64,000 nucleotides of DNA, taken from assembly GCA_014529385.2 (NCBI GenBank), contig CM043958.1:154017293-154081292 (forward strand), given 5' to 3'. This DNA is from Adiantum capillus-veneris (Eukaryota; Streptophyta; Polypodiopsida; Polypodiales; Pteridaceae). The translations under genes were made by a program, and so were the position numbers. Positions within the stretch are counted from its first letter, which is position 1, and every line of letters starts with the position of its first letter. Of the stretch, positions 1 through 11,655 are shown piece after piece. The notes beneath the pieces were generated by a model. The model saw nothing but the letters and a program-made list of their open reading frames with translations. It did no database searches and was not told where the DNA came from.

Positions 1-115
1 ACACCCTCTTCAGTTGTGTGCATGCGTGCACACACACACCTACAAATATGTGTATGTGTGTGACCCAATGGCCGTGCTTTCTTAACCGCAGCAACAACGC
101 GCAGGTCACACACTA

Positions 116-116
<1 letters not shown>

Positions 117-168
<52 letters not shown>
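117..168. repeat. (CA)n microsatellite
   Basis: An almost pure CA tract of about 50 bp directly abuts the left arm of the inverted-repeat unit that follows. A (TG)n tract flanks that unit on the other side. Confidence 0.95.
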
Positions 169-169
<1 letters not shown>

Positions 170-635
170 GGAAAGTTACCAAAATACCCCTCTAGTTTAT
201 GGAAATTCTCAAAATATCCCTCATTTCAAAAATTCTCAAAGAACCCCCAATATTTTATCATAAATTCTCAAACTGCCCTTCAAATTTTCCATCAAAATTC
301 CCAAAATGCCCATAAATCTGAGATTAAATTTCTTCAAAGGTAAAAAAAATTGTAGCTTTTCGTAAGAAGAGTGAGTCTCAATCAACACGAGATGCTAAAC
401 TAGAATTTGAGTTGGTTATGTAGGCATTGGAGATGAATCCATCCATTATTTTTAGACATGATTGCCTCTTTTGGGGAGGGAATTTGTGACAAATTACACG
501 TTAAGCACTCAAAAACGGATCTCAGTTGGTCGAAAAGGAATAAATATTAGAAAATCTTGAACAATCCAACCGAAATAGGTAAAAGGGTATTTTGGATATT
601 TTCACAAGTTAGAGGGGTATTTTGTTATTTTTCCC
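170..635. mobile_element. MITE-like terminal-inverted-repeat unit
   Basis: The left end (170-205, GGAAAGTTACCAAAATACCC at its tip) and the right end (600-635) are imperfect reverse complements over roughly 35 bp. They share the core AAAATACCCCTCTA. The 466-bp unit is non-coding. Its left half contains degenerate repeats of an AAATTCTCAAAATRCCC phrase. It sits between a (CA)n tract and a (TG)n(AG)n tract. A non-autonomous DNA transposon is the likeliest reading, but no target-site duplication can be told from the microsatellite flanks, so a chance inverted repeat remains possible. Confidence 0.45.
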
Positions 636-638
636 ATA

Positions 639-639
639 T

Positions 640-698
<59 letters not shown>
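639..698. repeat. (TG)n(AG)n compound microsatellite
   Basis: About 26 bp of TG passes into about 34 bp of AG. The rest of 699-1454 is non-coding. It includes the phrase TGCCATGTGGCACTAAT near 758, which recurs near 21270. Confidence 0.9.
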
Positions 699-702
<4 letters not shown>

Positions 703-1454
703 GTTAACGTCCCTCTTACAAGAAAAAGGAAGAAAAAGTTTTCACATCATTAGCTTGCCATGTGGCACTAATCGCCAAGCTTTTAAGCTTTTAACTTGGT
801 GAGCCAAAAGAGATTTTCTTCTTTTTGGAACGTGGACCTAGCCACTTGGCATGATTTGAGCCATTGCCCACCGCTCAAATTGCACGGTCAGGAGCCCCGC
901 TGGAAACAAGTAAAAAAAGAAGAACAACGCTTTTATTAGGTTGCTTGTCAACCTTCGAAAAAGCGATGACCCGCAAGAGCTCGGCCTGAGTGCGATGATG
1001 TAGAGTCCTCATCAGAGAAAGAAGAGGAGACAAACATTGTGAGTGGGGGTGAGAGCAATAGAATAAGCTTTTGCTTCTTATCTTTGACTATTCTTTTGAT
1101 CTGGTCGGCAACGTAGGCACCTGCATGATCGACTACTTGACTTCCGTTGCATCTCCTTGGAGCTACATATTAACAACTACCGTGGACACTATATTTTGCA
1201 TTGAATTGGTCATGAGAGATGTTTCTATTTGTCTGCAGATCGTTCCAAAATGCTTGCCTCATCAAATTTTCAGATAGGCTATCAATAGAGCTAGACGAGG
1301 AGTGTGAGTAAAGCCAATGGCTCATCAAACCATGACTTGCACTAGTGGCAATAATCCCCAATGCCTTTCCCTCGACATTGAGATGTGTGCCACTAATCCC
1401 CGCTTTTAGTGCTAAAGAAAGACGACACATATCACATGTGTGTCAACTATATAA

Positions 1455-1645
1455 CACTAAATAAGATCACTATCAAAAATAGATTTCTCGTACCGTGGGT
1501 AGAAGATCTATTTGATAATTTACAAGTTTTGGCCTGACAAATGCTCCAGACGCATTCAAACTCATGATGATGGAAAAAAATCTTTAGGCCATTTAAATTC
1601 TCTTGAGGAGTACAAGAAACACCTCCAAGTAATCTTTCAAGTTGT
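1455..1645 (+). pseudogene. Ty3/gypsy reverse transcriptase remnant
   Basis: In broken frames the plus strand reads ITIKNRFLVPWVEDLFDNLQ. It then jumps directly to FGLTNAPDAF, with HLQVIFQVV further on. These correspond to the start of the gypsy RT fingers/palm and to the conserved (F/Y)GLxNAPxxF block. The roughly 60 residues that normally separate them are missing. The copia 3' LTR begins immediately after it, so the copia element appears to have landed in an already decayed gypsy RT. Confidence 0.6.
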
Positions 1646-1729
1646 TGTTAGGAAATAAGACGTAGCTAAATAGATAATTGAGTAGATTACTTAATGGAGA
1701 GAGACAGATTTATATACATGAGATTATAG

Positions 1730-1770
<41 letters not shown>

Positions 1771-1970
1771 CACGATATACGTGGTTCACCCAATGTGGGC
1801 TACGTCTACGGGAAAGCAGCCACTCAATGGCTTTAGTACTTCAAAACAAGAAGTAGTTTACAAAGGGATTATACCCTTAATGGAGCTCCCGCCTTGCTTC
1901 ACTCTCACCACCTCACACTCACCTTGTTGCATCAACTTCACACTATGAAATGTGTGTAGAAATGGCCTCC

Positions 1971-1977
1971 TTTTATA
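1971..1977 (-). promoter_or_regulatory. TATA box in copia 3' LTR
   Basis: The minus strand reads GCCTATAAAAGG. It lies in U3 of the complete LTR. The corresponding segment is deleted from the truncated 5' LTR, so the intact promoter points outward from the element's 3' end. Confidence 0.55.
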
Positions 1978-2097
1978 GGCCAAAAGGGCTGCCCTCTCTT
2001 ATGAGAGACAGCCATGTGTAGCCGCCCTTGTGCGAATAAGTCCAAATCGGACCCTCCAATCCGCCCATGTGTGGCCGCCCTTGAGAAGACAAGTCCG

Positions 2098-2185
2098 CTT
2101 TTGAATTCGGCCACCGGCCACCGGCCATTGACTTCCGACCACCGGCCATCGGCCATTGACTACCGGCCACCGGCCAACCGACCGG
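2098..2185. repeat. GGCCACCGGCCA minisatellite in LTR
   Basis: Short GC-rich units built from CCACCGGCCATTGACT are repeated about three to four times with variation inside the U3 of the copia LTR. Confidence 0.75.
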
Positions 2186-2441
2186 TTGTTTTCTGACCAC
2201 TTTTCGGCCGCCGTCCGGCCATAATATTCCGGCGAAAAAGAATATTCCGGCGAAAAATAAGTCTCGGGGGCCTCCGCCTCCGAGGCCTTTAAAGTTGCCC
2301 CTGATTCTTGTCCGTGAAAATTTTGGTTTCCGGTGAGTGATTTTCCTTCACGCACGATGGCTTCTCCTCATAATGGGGGCCTTACAAATGTGCGCTTTAC
2401 CAGAGAAAATTACAAGGGTAAATCAGGCTCCATACTTAACA

Positions 2442-2453
2442 ATCTCCCACTTG
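2442..2453 (-). other. copia polypurine tract
   Basis: The minus strand reads CAAGTGGGAGAT directly before the TGTTAAG start of the 3' LTR. It is the usual plus-strand priming site for plant copia elements. Confidence 0.85.
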
Positions 2454-2501
2454 GAGACTGATCTCCAAACCAAACCTGTGACTGCTTTCCATTCTGGCTT
2501 C

Positions 2502-5500
2502 TTATCCTTGAATGCCGATTGAAGATGAGCAAAAGCTCAACTTCTCCTTGTTGACCACCTTTGTAAACATGTCTGCAAGATTTTCACTTGTATTCACCTT
2601 TCCTAGCTTTAGTTGTCCCTCTTCCAAAAGAGTGCGTATGAAGTGATATCTCACCTCAATGTGCTTTGTCCTTGAATGAAAGGCTGAGTTCTTCGCAAGA
2701 TGGATAGCGCTTTGGCTATCACTGTACAAGACACAATTGTCTTGTTTGAATCCAAGCTCTTCTAAGAATCTGTGAAGCCACATAATTTCTTTGCTTGCCT
2801 CCGTCATTGCTACATACTCTGCTTCCGTGGTAGAAAGTGAAACCACTTTCTGCAGCTTTGAAGCCCAGCTTACTGCTGTGCCTCCAACTGTGAACACATA
2901 GCCAATAGTGCTCCTTCGAGTATCTTTGTCACCTGCCATATCTGCATCAGCATACCCTTCTAGAAAAATATCAGTTCCTCCAAAATACAAAGCATTTGTT
3001 GTTGTCCCTTTTAGATACCTAAGTATCCACTTCACAGCTTGCCAATGCTCTTTACCTGGGTTGTCCATGAACCTACTCACAACTCCCACTGCATGTGCAA
3101 TGTCTGGCCTTGTCCAGACCATAGCATACATTAGAGAACCTACCGCTGCAGCATACGGAACTTTAGACATATAGGCTATCTCCTCTTGTGTCTTTGGACA
3201 CATATCCTTCGTTAGTTTAAAATGACCAGCCAAAGGTGTAGAAACTGGTTTTGCATTTTGCATTGCAAACCTTTCTAGTACCTTCTTGATGTAATCTTCT
3301 TGAGATAGATTTATTGTCTTCTTCGTCCTGTCCCTTGATATTTTCATACCAAGTATCCTCTTTGCAGCACCTAAATCTTTCATTGAAAAAGATTTGGACA
3401 GCTCCTCTTTTAGGTCTTTGATGTCCTGCATGTTAGCACTTGCAATCAACATGTCATCAACATACAACATTAGGATGATGAATTTTCCATCTCCCAAATT
3501 CTCCGTGTAGACGCAGTGATCCGAGTTGCATCTTGTGAATCCATGATCCAACATCCATCGATCAAACTTCAAGTACCATTGTCTTGATGCTTGCTTTAAA
3601 CCATACAAGCTCTTCTTTAATCTGCAAACCATTTTCTCCTTACCTTTTACTTCATACCCCTTTGGTTGAAGCATGTAGATTTCCTCCTCTAAGTCACCGT
3701 GAGGGAATGCCGTATTTACATCCATTTTCTCGAGATTTAGATCATGAGCAGCCACAAGGCTTAAGACAAGCCTAATTGAGTTCATTTTTACAACAGGAGA
3801 AAATATTTCATTGAAGTCAATACCTTTCTTTTGAGAAAAACCTTTTACCACAAGCCTAGACTTGTACCTTTTCTTCCCACCTTCTTCTTCCTTTAGCTTG
3901 TACACCCATTTGTTTTGAAGTGCCCGCTTACCTTTAGGCAACTCAACCAACTCCCATGTTTGGTTGCGATGTAGTGAGTCCATCTCCACTTGCATGCTCT
4001 TCGTCCATTCTTCTTTGGATTCATGTTGCATAGCTTCTTCATATGATTCCGGCTCTCCAGAATCTGAGATCAAGAGATGGTTGAAGGAAGGAACAAACCT
4101 TTCTGGAGGTCTACTTGCTCTTGTAGATCTTCGGGGAATAGGTTGAGGCTCCTCATTTGGTTGATGTTGTTGCACATTGTCACCGTTTGCAGTCCTTGAG
4201 TCTTCACCGTCCTCAAGCTCCATGTACTTATCACCTGTTTCTTTTGTTTGTTTTCTTTCCAAGTAATCTTTGTACATATTTTGTTCGTTAAAAATTACAT
4301 CCCTACTCCTTAAGATTTTACCATCTTCAGGATTCCATAGGCGATACCCAAAGTCTCCTTCTCCATAGCCAATGAAGAAACACTTTTTGGACTTTGCATC
4401 TAACTTTGATCTTAGGCTTCTATCTATGTGCATGAAAGCCTCACACCCAAACACTTTCAGAAATGCATAATTCACCGGTTTACCTATCCATGCCTCTTCT
4501 GGAACTCCCCCATCCAATGCCGTTGAGGGTGACCGATTGATTAAGTACACAGACGTACTTACAGCTTCCGCCCAAAGCTCAAGCGGTAGGCCTGCATGTA
4601 GCCGCATGCTTCGTGCTCGTTCCATGATTGTCCTGTTCATCCTTTCCGAAATCCCATTTTGTTGAAGTGTCCTTGGGGTTGTCCTTTGCCTCCGAATGCC
4701 ATTGCTAGCACAAAAGCTTTCAAAAGCTTGGCTGCAATATTCGCCTCCATTGTCGGATCTGAGGCATTTAACCTTGGTACCTGTTTCATTCTCCACAAAG
4801 GCTTTCCACCTTTGAAATATGGAAAATACATCGGATTTATTCTTCATGACATAAACCCATGTTTTTCTAGTCGCATCGTCTATGAATGTTACATAGTACA
4901 ATGAGCCACCAAGTGATGGTGTACTTGCAGGACCCCAAACATCAGAATGAACCAACTCAAGTTTTTTATTTTTTCTTTCATTTGCTGATTTTTGAAATTT
5001 TACCCTCTTTTGTTTACCATAAACACAATCTTCACATAACTCTAAGTCCACTTATTTCAAACCTGGTAGAAGCTTCTTTGTTTGAAGGATTTGCATTCCT
5101 TTGGCACTCATATGCCCAAGTCGGTAGTGCCACACCGCACTGTCAACTTCTGTAGTTGCTGCACAAGCTGAAGGTTGCGTGCTAACAGTACACAAGTAAA
5201 GTGTACCGACTTTTTCACCCTTGGCAACCACCAAAGATCCCTTTGAGATCTTCCATCGTTTGTTTCCGAATGCAATGTTGTGACCTTCATCGTCCAATTG
5301 TCCTATAGAGATCAAATTTTTGCGAAGAGAAGGAACATGCCTAACATCTTTAAGCTTCCATTCATTTCCGTTAGCAGTTGTGACAGAAACTGTACCTTTC
5401 CTGACAATCTCACAAGCTTCATCATCTCCCAAGTATACATACCCAAAATTACCTTTGGTGTAGTCTTGGAAATGTTGCTTGTGTGGTGTCGCATGGAATG

Positions 5501-6383
5501 AAGCCCCGGAATCTACTATCCAGGAATTAGACACATTGTCTAATGAGAGAATTAGAGCATCTTGCTCTACTTTACCTGCCACATTGGCCTCCGATGTTGG
5601 CTTGTTGTCTTGAGACTCTGTCTCCTTCTTCTTCTTGGACCAGCAATCCTTCTTGACGTGGCCCTTCTTGCCGCAGTTCCAACATTCAAGAACTGACTTT
5701 GTGCGTGACTTGCTCCACCTTGAGCGATCACGACCCTTTTGGTTTTTGAACCTCTCCTTAAGCCTTCCTCTTGTTTCCACTGATAGTGCAGCACTTGATG
5801 ATTCTCCTGTGCTTCTCCTTCGCATTTCCTTGCTTAGGAGAACCCCCACAATATCATCAAACTTAAGAGTATTTGTGCCAGAGATAGAATTACTTACAGC
5901 CATCACAAGGCTGTCCCAACTATCCGATAGAGATGATAGTATAAGGAGAGCTCGCACTTCATCATCGAAATTGATTTTCATTGATCGAAGTTGACTTATG
6001 TTTGTGTTAAAGTCATTTAGGTGTTCTGCAACTGAACCATTCTCTGCCATCTTTAGATTGAACAAGCGCTTCATAAGAAATACCTTATTGGATGCCGATG
6101 GTTTCTCGTAGAAGTCGTCAAGTGAATTCATCAAGTCCTCCGTGGTCTTCATCTCCGAAACATTGAAGGCCACCATTAACGCCAAGCTTAACCGGATTGT
6201 TCCCAGTGCCTTTCGATCAAGGACAATCCATGCTTCATCTGCCATTGTTGCGGGCTTCTTCGCAAGACCGCCTAGTGGCAAATAGAGGTCCTTCTAGTAG
6301 AGATAGTCTTCAATCTGCATCTTCCAATGTTGGTAGTTTTTGCCGTTGAACTTCTCAATCTTGAGCTTCCCTTCCTCCACCAT
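2502..6383 (-). pseudogene. copia Gag-Pol polyprotein with two nonsense codons
   Basis: One reading frame of about 1,293 codons begins at ATG 6383-6381 and is broken by TAG at 6296-6294 and TAA at 5054-5052. In order it encodes a Gag domain (KIEKFNGKNYQHWKMQ near the N-terminus) and a CCHC knuckle CWNCGKKGHVKKDC. Next comes a protease with active site VDSGASFH. Integrase follows, with an HHCC finger (WHYRLGH..CEDC) and catalytic D (FIDDATRKTW region), D (RSDNGGEY) and E (NGISERMNRT). RT has the copia-type YVDDM box, and RNase H has YADAD, STTEAEY and YSDSQSA. Length and domain order match a complete plant copia polyprotein. Apart from the two stops the catalytic residues look intact. The second stop falls inside the integrase finger. 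Confidence 0.93.
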
Positions 6384-6442
6384 AACTCCCACTCAATTCA
6401 AGGAATCCTTTCCTTGAGATAATTTAGCTACGAGCAAACCTT

Positions 6443-6454
6443 GCTCTGATACCA
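6443..6454 (-). other. copia primer-binding site (initiator tRNA-Met)
   Basis: The minus strand reads TGGTATCAGAGC two bases after the LTR end (...CCTAACA). This is the standard plant copia PBS, complementary to the 3' end of initiator tRNA-Met. Confidence 0.93.
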
Positions 6455-6456
6455 GT

Positions 6457-6540
6457 TGTTAGGAAATAAGACGTAGCTAAATAGATAATTGAGTAGATTA
6501 CTTAATGGAGAGAGACAGATTTATATACACGAGATTATAG

Positions 6541-6609
<69 letters not shown>

Positions 6610-6692
6610 CACGATATACGTGGTTCACCCAATGTGGGCTACGTCCATAGGAAAGCATCCACTCAATGGCTTTAGTACTTCAAACGAAGCAA
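6457..6692 (-). repeat. copia 5' LTR, truncated in U3
   Basis: It repeats 1646 to about 1860 with a few substitutions, then similarity stops near 6684-6692. The U3 end with the TATA box is missing. Its (AG)n tract (6543-6605) is roughly twice as long as the one in the 3' LTR (1733-1766), although both were identical at insertion. Confidence 0.88.
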
Positions 6693-7254
6693 TAGTTGCA
6701 GACCCTCCGAAAAACAAAGATCAAGAAGAAGTACTTCAATCTGAATCCATCCTATGACATGAAGACAAGGTATTAAGAAACGGTAAGATTATTTATTAAG
6801 TTAAAGAATTATCCTTTTAAAGAAGCTAAATGGATGCAAGGAACCTAGATTAAGGATAATATGAACCTTGTCAATGCTTACAATGTTGCACTAGAGTAAG
6901 CATATGAAAATACATTTTATATGAAAATTGTTTTTGTCTTATAAGACTAATTCTCTTTTTATAGTGCACAAATTTAAATAGTATGCATGCTTAGAATCAT
7001 GTTTGTGGTGACGATGTCTCCCAAACACCAAGTAGAACTTGTCACTCTACTTTGGAGGTATGATATGGACTAAAGAGCAGACATGCTTGCGGCAGCTACG
7101 TCTCCCAAGCACCAAATGGATTAGTCATCCATCTTGGAATGATGTCGTAGAGTAAAAAGGGATCCTCTACCCGCTAAGAAGCATGAACTAATGACTAGGC
7201 TTTATCTTCTCTACCTCATAGTTGAAGACGACTATGATTTCAAGAGAGAGGTAA
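6693..7254. other. unassigned stretch with dispersed repeat
   Basis: No gene is recognisable. Positions 6828-6955 are the reverse complement of about 45925-46041, so this is a dispersed repeat. Positions 6980-7150 hold a loose two-copy repeat of a GTCTCCCAAxCACCAA phrase. Confidence 0.6.
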
Positions 7255-8242
7255 TGTCATAAAATCTAATATCTAGCTAACCCAAATGATTTTCTCATAT
7301 GAAACTGATCATTTAATGTGGGAGAATAAACGGGAACAAGAGTTAGAATAGAGACATGTGCTTATAGACCTATCTTAGCAGGGGACCAAAAGGAGAGATG
7401 GTTGCATCTCAATAGGGGTCCAAAAGGAGACAGTCTACCAAAGAGCAATGTGCAATAAGTGCTTCTAGACTTATCTCAACAGGGGACCAAGAGGAGAGAT
7501 GGTTACATCTCAATACAGGTCCAAAATACGGTAGTCTATCAAAGAGCAACGTGCATCTAATGGAGCATAAAGAACTTAGGGATAGCTTCATTAAAGACCT
7601 CCAATAGTTAGTGTTAAAAGTTCTTTGACCTTAGGCTTGACCTTAGGCAAGCTAGGGCTGAGCTTGAGGTGTGAACCTGACCTAAGCTTGAGGTGTTTGT
7701 CATGCTTCATGAATGAGATGCTTGTCGTGCTTGATGACTAAGGTGTTTGAGGTGCTTGTCGTGCTTGATGACTAAAGTTCTTGAGTTGCTTTTCATGCTT
7801 GCGGAGGAAGTTGCTTGAGAAGATTCCTATGCATGGGAGGTAAGGTGCTTGAGTCAAAAAGAGACCCTACAAAAGAGGGGAGAAGCCCCAAAGTTAGGCG
7901 AATCTTTGACTTAACCTCCCACTCACCCAAAGGGCACCCTTTTCTCAAGGGGCACATGCGACACATGTCACACTCTCCCTATGCTTAGCCACATGGTGTG
8001 CTTGAATGCTATTGGTTGGGCTAAAGAGGGTCCCAATGACCTTCTAGTTCCATCCAAAAAATATCTAGATATTTTCAAGCTCTCTCTCTAAGGGGTAAGG
8101 AGGACACTTGTCCAAAGACTACCAATACTTGAAATGCATGTGGCATGTGATTGGCTAGGGGGATAGGGGTCCAATGAGCTTGAGGCATGAGAAAAAGGTA
8201 GAACTCGTCCCAAGCAAGAAAGGGGTGTGTTTGGGGATATAC

Positions 8243-8301
<59 letters not shown>

Positions 8302-8970
8302 TTTTGTGGATTTATTCTCACTTGGTGAAAGTAGAGGAACTCTACCTCCTTCTCCAAGCTTGTTGATAAGTGAGGGCCTACACCAACACTCTTGGCTATG
8401 GAATGCAAATCTAACCAAGAGCCATCCTTCAATGCTTAAGCTTGACATCTTCTCCATCTTCATTACCATGCTATTATGTATGCTGGCAAGAAGAGTGATG
8501 ATAAGTGAGGAACTATTTCTTTCTCCTATGGAATGTTTCTTCTTCCTCTTCCCTACCCTACTTCCCTGCTAGCTCTCTCCACCTTCGAAGCTGTTTGAGG
8601 CCTTGCGACCGAGGTTTGGGATAGTTCATGCTTTCTACAAAGTTTATGTTATGCTTGTGATGCATGAAGCTTTCCATCTTCATTGCATCACACTAGGTCA
8701 CAAGGAACACAAAGATTGTATTGTACCAAGTCTCTCTTAATGGGAGAAACTATAATACAAATGCCTATTGGAGGGGGGACCGGCTCCGTATGAATCCAGT
8801 CCTCAAATGTTTTCATGTTCTCTAAACTCTCTCTCTTGCAAAAGTATTGTTCATGCCAAGTTAACTAAGTACCATGTTTATGTTGCTACCATCAATTAAG
8901 TTCACCCGCTATGCTCACAAAACAATCTCACAAAAGTGCCTTATCTAATTTCCTAATTCCGCTACTCTCA
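7255..8970 (+). repeat. 1.7-kb LTR-like repeat, copy A1
   Basis: It starts TGTCATAAAATC and ends GCTACTCTCA, that is with TG..CA. Its reverse complement is present at 14221-15891. It contains a tandem duplication of about 100 bp (7365-7565), a CTTGATGACTAAGGTG-type minisatellite (about 7640-7810) and a (CA)n tract (8245-8300). The sequence beyond each end differs between the copies, which fixes the boundaries. No PBS follows directly and the 5-bp flanks do not match, so I cannot say whether it is a solo LTR or an element remnant. Confidence 0.75.
8245..8300. repeat. (CA)n microsatellite inside LTR-like repeat
   Basis: About 28 CA units. The other copy has only a short GT run at the corresponding place (about 14888-14902), so the tract expanded after the copies separated. 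Confidence 0.93.
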
Positions 8971-8991
8971 AAGTTCATAGGCCATTTCCAT

Positions 8992-9311
8992 TACATGTCC
9001 TTCTTGCTGCTACTGTGGGAAACACCTCTACATGTGCATACTATTTGCTATTGGCATTTCGTCGTATAAGTTGTAAGCTTCTAAGAAGGGCCACCTAGAG
9101 AGTCATCAGCCGGATAGTCACTCCAACTTTGTACATAAATAAAGCGCAAGCCTATGTTGTACATAACTCTATGCTAAAAGTATTACTAGCCATTTTGTGT
9201 ATTGAGTCCCCTTTTGAAAAGTCAGTGTTCTTCTCTCTCTACTGTACGAAGCTATGGCTGCTCTAGCCTTCAAGCCACCTTGAGCTTATTACACAATAAT
9301 CAAGCCCAACA
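8992..9311 (+). repeat. 5' LTR of gag-only element
   Basis: Nearly identical to 11670-11983, including TTGCTATTGGCATT and the terminal CAAGCCCAACA. The first 15-20 bp differ from the 3' LTR. Confidence 0.85.
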
Positions 9312-9313
9312 AC

Positions 9314-9325
9314 TGGTATCAAAGC
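9314..9325 (+). other. primer-binding site of gag-only element
   Basis: TGGTATCAAAGC, one mismatch from the canonical initiator tRNA-Met complement, two bases after the LTR end CCCAACA. Confidence 0.85.
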
Positions 9326-9776
9326 TAGGCTTGCCACTCCCCGTTTCCCTCATTTTGCACAACCTCCCTTGAAACCTTGAAGCTCTTAAGCTTGAAGCTG
9401 TAGGTCAAAGAGGCATTCACCTTCTTGGCCCAAGCTGTGGAAATCAGCAAACTGTTTGGTGTGAACGAGAGAGTGCGAGGTTCTGAGAGAAAAAGCTAAC
9501 AAGCTATCTCGAAGAGAATTAAAGGCAACCTAAGTACTCTCCAGGTAGCTCGTAATTGAGTTAATTTAAGCAAGGCAGTAGTGCTGGTCAAAACATTGGA
9601 GGGGAGAATTGGCCTCCTGCAACACCTTGTCGACGACATTTCAACTTGCATTTAAGCTTGGGAGAAACGTTCTGGAGACGGGCTGATCGTCCACATTCGG
9701 GTAGCCAGTCAAGCAAAGTGGCGTGTGGTAAAGCAAGGTGGCATGTTGTGGCCCTGGTATGCACACGTGGGTGCAT

Positions 9777-9780
<4 letters not shown>

Positions 9781-9849
<69 letters not shown>
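9781..9849. repeat. (CA)n microsatellite
   Basis: About 34 CA units in the leader of the gag-only element. It generates spurious CVCVCV and THTHTH reading frames. Confidence 0.95.
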
Positions 9850-9851
<2 letters not shown>

Positions 9852-10580
9852 AATCTTACGGCACAGAGCATTCGCTAGCTCTTATTTTTGGTAGATCACA
9901 CCCATGATCGGGTCTCATGGATGTAAGTATAAGAGTGGGGCGACCTCAGATGAAGCTTAAATCACTCAAAAGCTCAAGAATGCCATCACCCCTCTATGGA
10001 CGATATCTGCTTTCCTTTGAAAACTTTTGCTCTTCGAATTCGTCAAATTTGTCAATTTCATAGAAAGATTTAAAATTTTTTCGTTTTCAAACGACCACCC
10101 ATCCCTTGGGCCCCTTAATCCCCTTTAAACAGTGTGTCCCACATGCACTGCACATTGCAAAGTTCTAAAAGTAAAACTAAAAAAATCCTTCGCAAGCTTA
10201 TACACAGCACCGTGGGATTCCTCATCTTGTGGCAGCTTGAAAAAATCGACAACACTCTCTGCAACACATAGCAACAAGCAACAAGCTCTTTTTTTGTAAA
10301 ACTCATCTTCTGTACAAAATTTTTTAAGCTTTTGTAAATTGCCTATAAGTAGCTAGAGCCTCATAAAGTGTAAAGTGGATATTCAAAGATCTCCCTCGAC
10401 CTCAAGGCTAAGTTTTTTTGTGAAGAGCTACTTTGCAAATCCTATTTGCAAAGAGTGACTTCACAAATTAAGCATAATCCCGCATTCATACTACCTCTTG
10501 TAAATGGCAAGACACTGCCATAGAGAGAGTATCTCTATTGATAAGATCGAGACCCTCTGAGTTTGCAACCACTTTGCATC

Positions 10581-11414
10581 ATGGGAGAGAAGGGGATTGA
10601 AAAATTCAATGGGGGCCGTTTCCACACTTGGCAGACCAAGCTGCGAGGATTTCTTATGAGAAAGCAACTATGGTCTGTTGTAAAACCGAGGGTAAGTGAA
10701 CCATCCACTTCTATTGAAGGCACTCTCACTAGGGCCCAAATCGCACATGCACAAGCTAAAGATGAACAGGCACTTGGCATAATTATGACATCACTCTAGG
10801 ATAATTATGTGCATTTTACAGATAGCTGTACCATTGCAATCCAAGCATGGGATATTCTCGAACATAACTTTGGTGCTAAACAAAATCAAAGTAGGATTAG
10901 CTTAAGAAAAATCTTTACAAACTTATAATGCTTCAAGAGGAGGATGTTTCAAGCCTAGTTAACAGACTAATAAGCATAATAATGCAGCTCACTTACATTC
11001 AGTGCCAAGTCCCGAACAAGATCAAATTGCTGTGCTCTTGAGTGCTCTACCTAAAAGTTTGACAACATAGTGACAATCTTAGAGCAAAAGGAACCCATAC
11101 CTTCTCTGCAATATGTTACAGGGGCAATCCATGAAGAAGAAAAGAAAAATAAGAAGAAATTCAAATCAGTGGGAGGAGCTTATTTTAGATCATCATCATC
11201 TAGGGCATCATCATCATCACCTAGATTAAATAACAAGAAGTGTTATGAATGTGGCAAGCCTGGACACTTCTCCAAGAACTGCTACAAGAACAAGTATTGT
11301 AGCAATTGCGGCATCAAGATCATCCACCACCAAAATGCCAAGGAAGAAACAACCTTTAAAGACAAAAGTAGAGTCAATCTTGCAGAAGAAGAGGGCGAAG
11401 ATGCAGCTCAATAG
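10581..11414 (+). pseudogene. copia-type Gag, decayed
   Basis: The frame starts at ATG 10581 with KFNGGRFHTWQTKLRGFLMR, the copia Gag (UBN2-like) signature, and is stopped at 10797-10799. Gag-like codons continue in shifted frames (IAIQAWDILEHNFGAKQNQS). From 11070 a final open part carries a serine-rich linker and a CCHC knuckle CYECGKPGHFSKNC at 11241-11282, and ends at 11412-11414. The function would be particle assembly and RNA packaging. At least one stop and two frameshifts break it. Confidence 0.78.
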
Positions 11415-11655
11415 GAAGAAAATTGTCTCCATGTGTGTGCCGCCTCCAACTACTTTTGTGAGTATACTGATGTACTGTAAATATGGATGGTCTTCCACCT
11501 TCTTTGTTTAAGGGGAGGACTTCTTGGTTTGTGTGACACCATATGATGAGACCACTCAGTCTGTGTGACTACCTCGGTCTATGTGACTATTAACCTGTGT
11601 GGATTTAGGTCTCGATTCAGCTTCATTCAGTATAGTCCATGCCTAAGGGGTGGAT

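Larger units (their letters stand above)
1646..2441 (-). repeat. copia 3' LTR, complete
   Basis: On the plus strand it runs from TGTTAGG to TTAACA, giving the TG..CA ends expected of an LTR. Its first part is repeated at 6457-6692. It contains an (AG)n tract at 1733-1766, a GGCCACCGGCCA-type minisatellite at about 2098-2185, and a minus-strand TATA box at 1971-1977. Confidence 0.9.
1646..6692 (-). mobile_element. Ty1/copia LTR retrotransposon, 5' LTR truncated
   Basis: A minus-strand element of about 5 kb. Its order on its own strand is a truncated 5' LTR (6692-6457), PBS, Gag-Pol frame (6383-2502), polypurine tract and a full 796-bp 3' LTR (2441-1646) bounded by TG and CA. The coding order protease-integrase-RT-RNase H is diagnostic of copia. 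The divergence of the two LTRs and only two nonsense codons in the long frame suggest a fairly young insertion. The Tork/Tnt1-like lineage is my best guess from the GAG zinc-knuckle and integrase sequences. Confidence 0.92.

Noticed and set aside
8075-8572. Open frames of repeated Cys-Val or Thr-His
   Set aside because: They are translations of the (CA)n/(TG)n tract. The same applies near 9588-9907 and 23969-24461.
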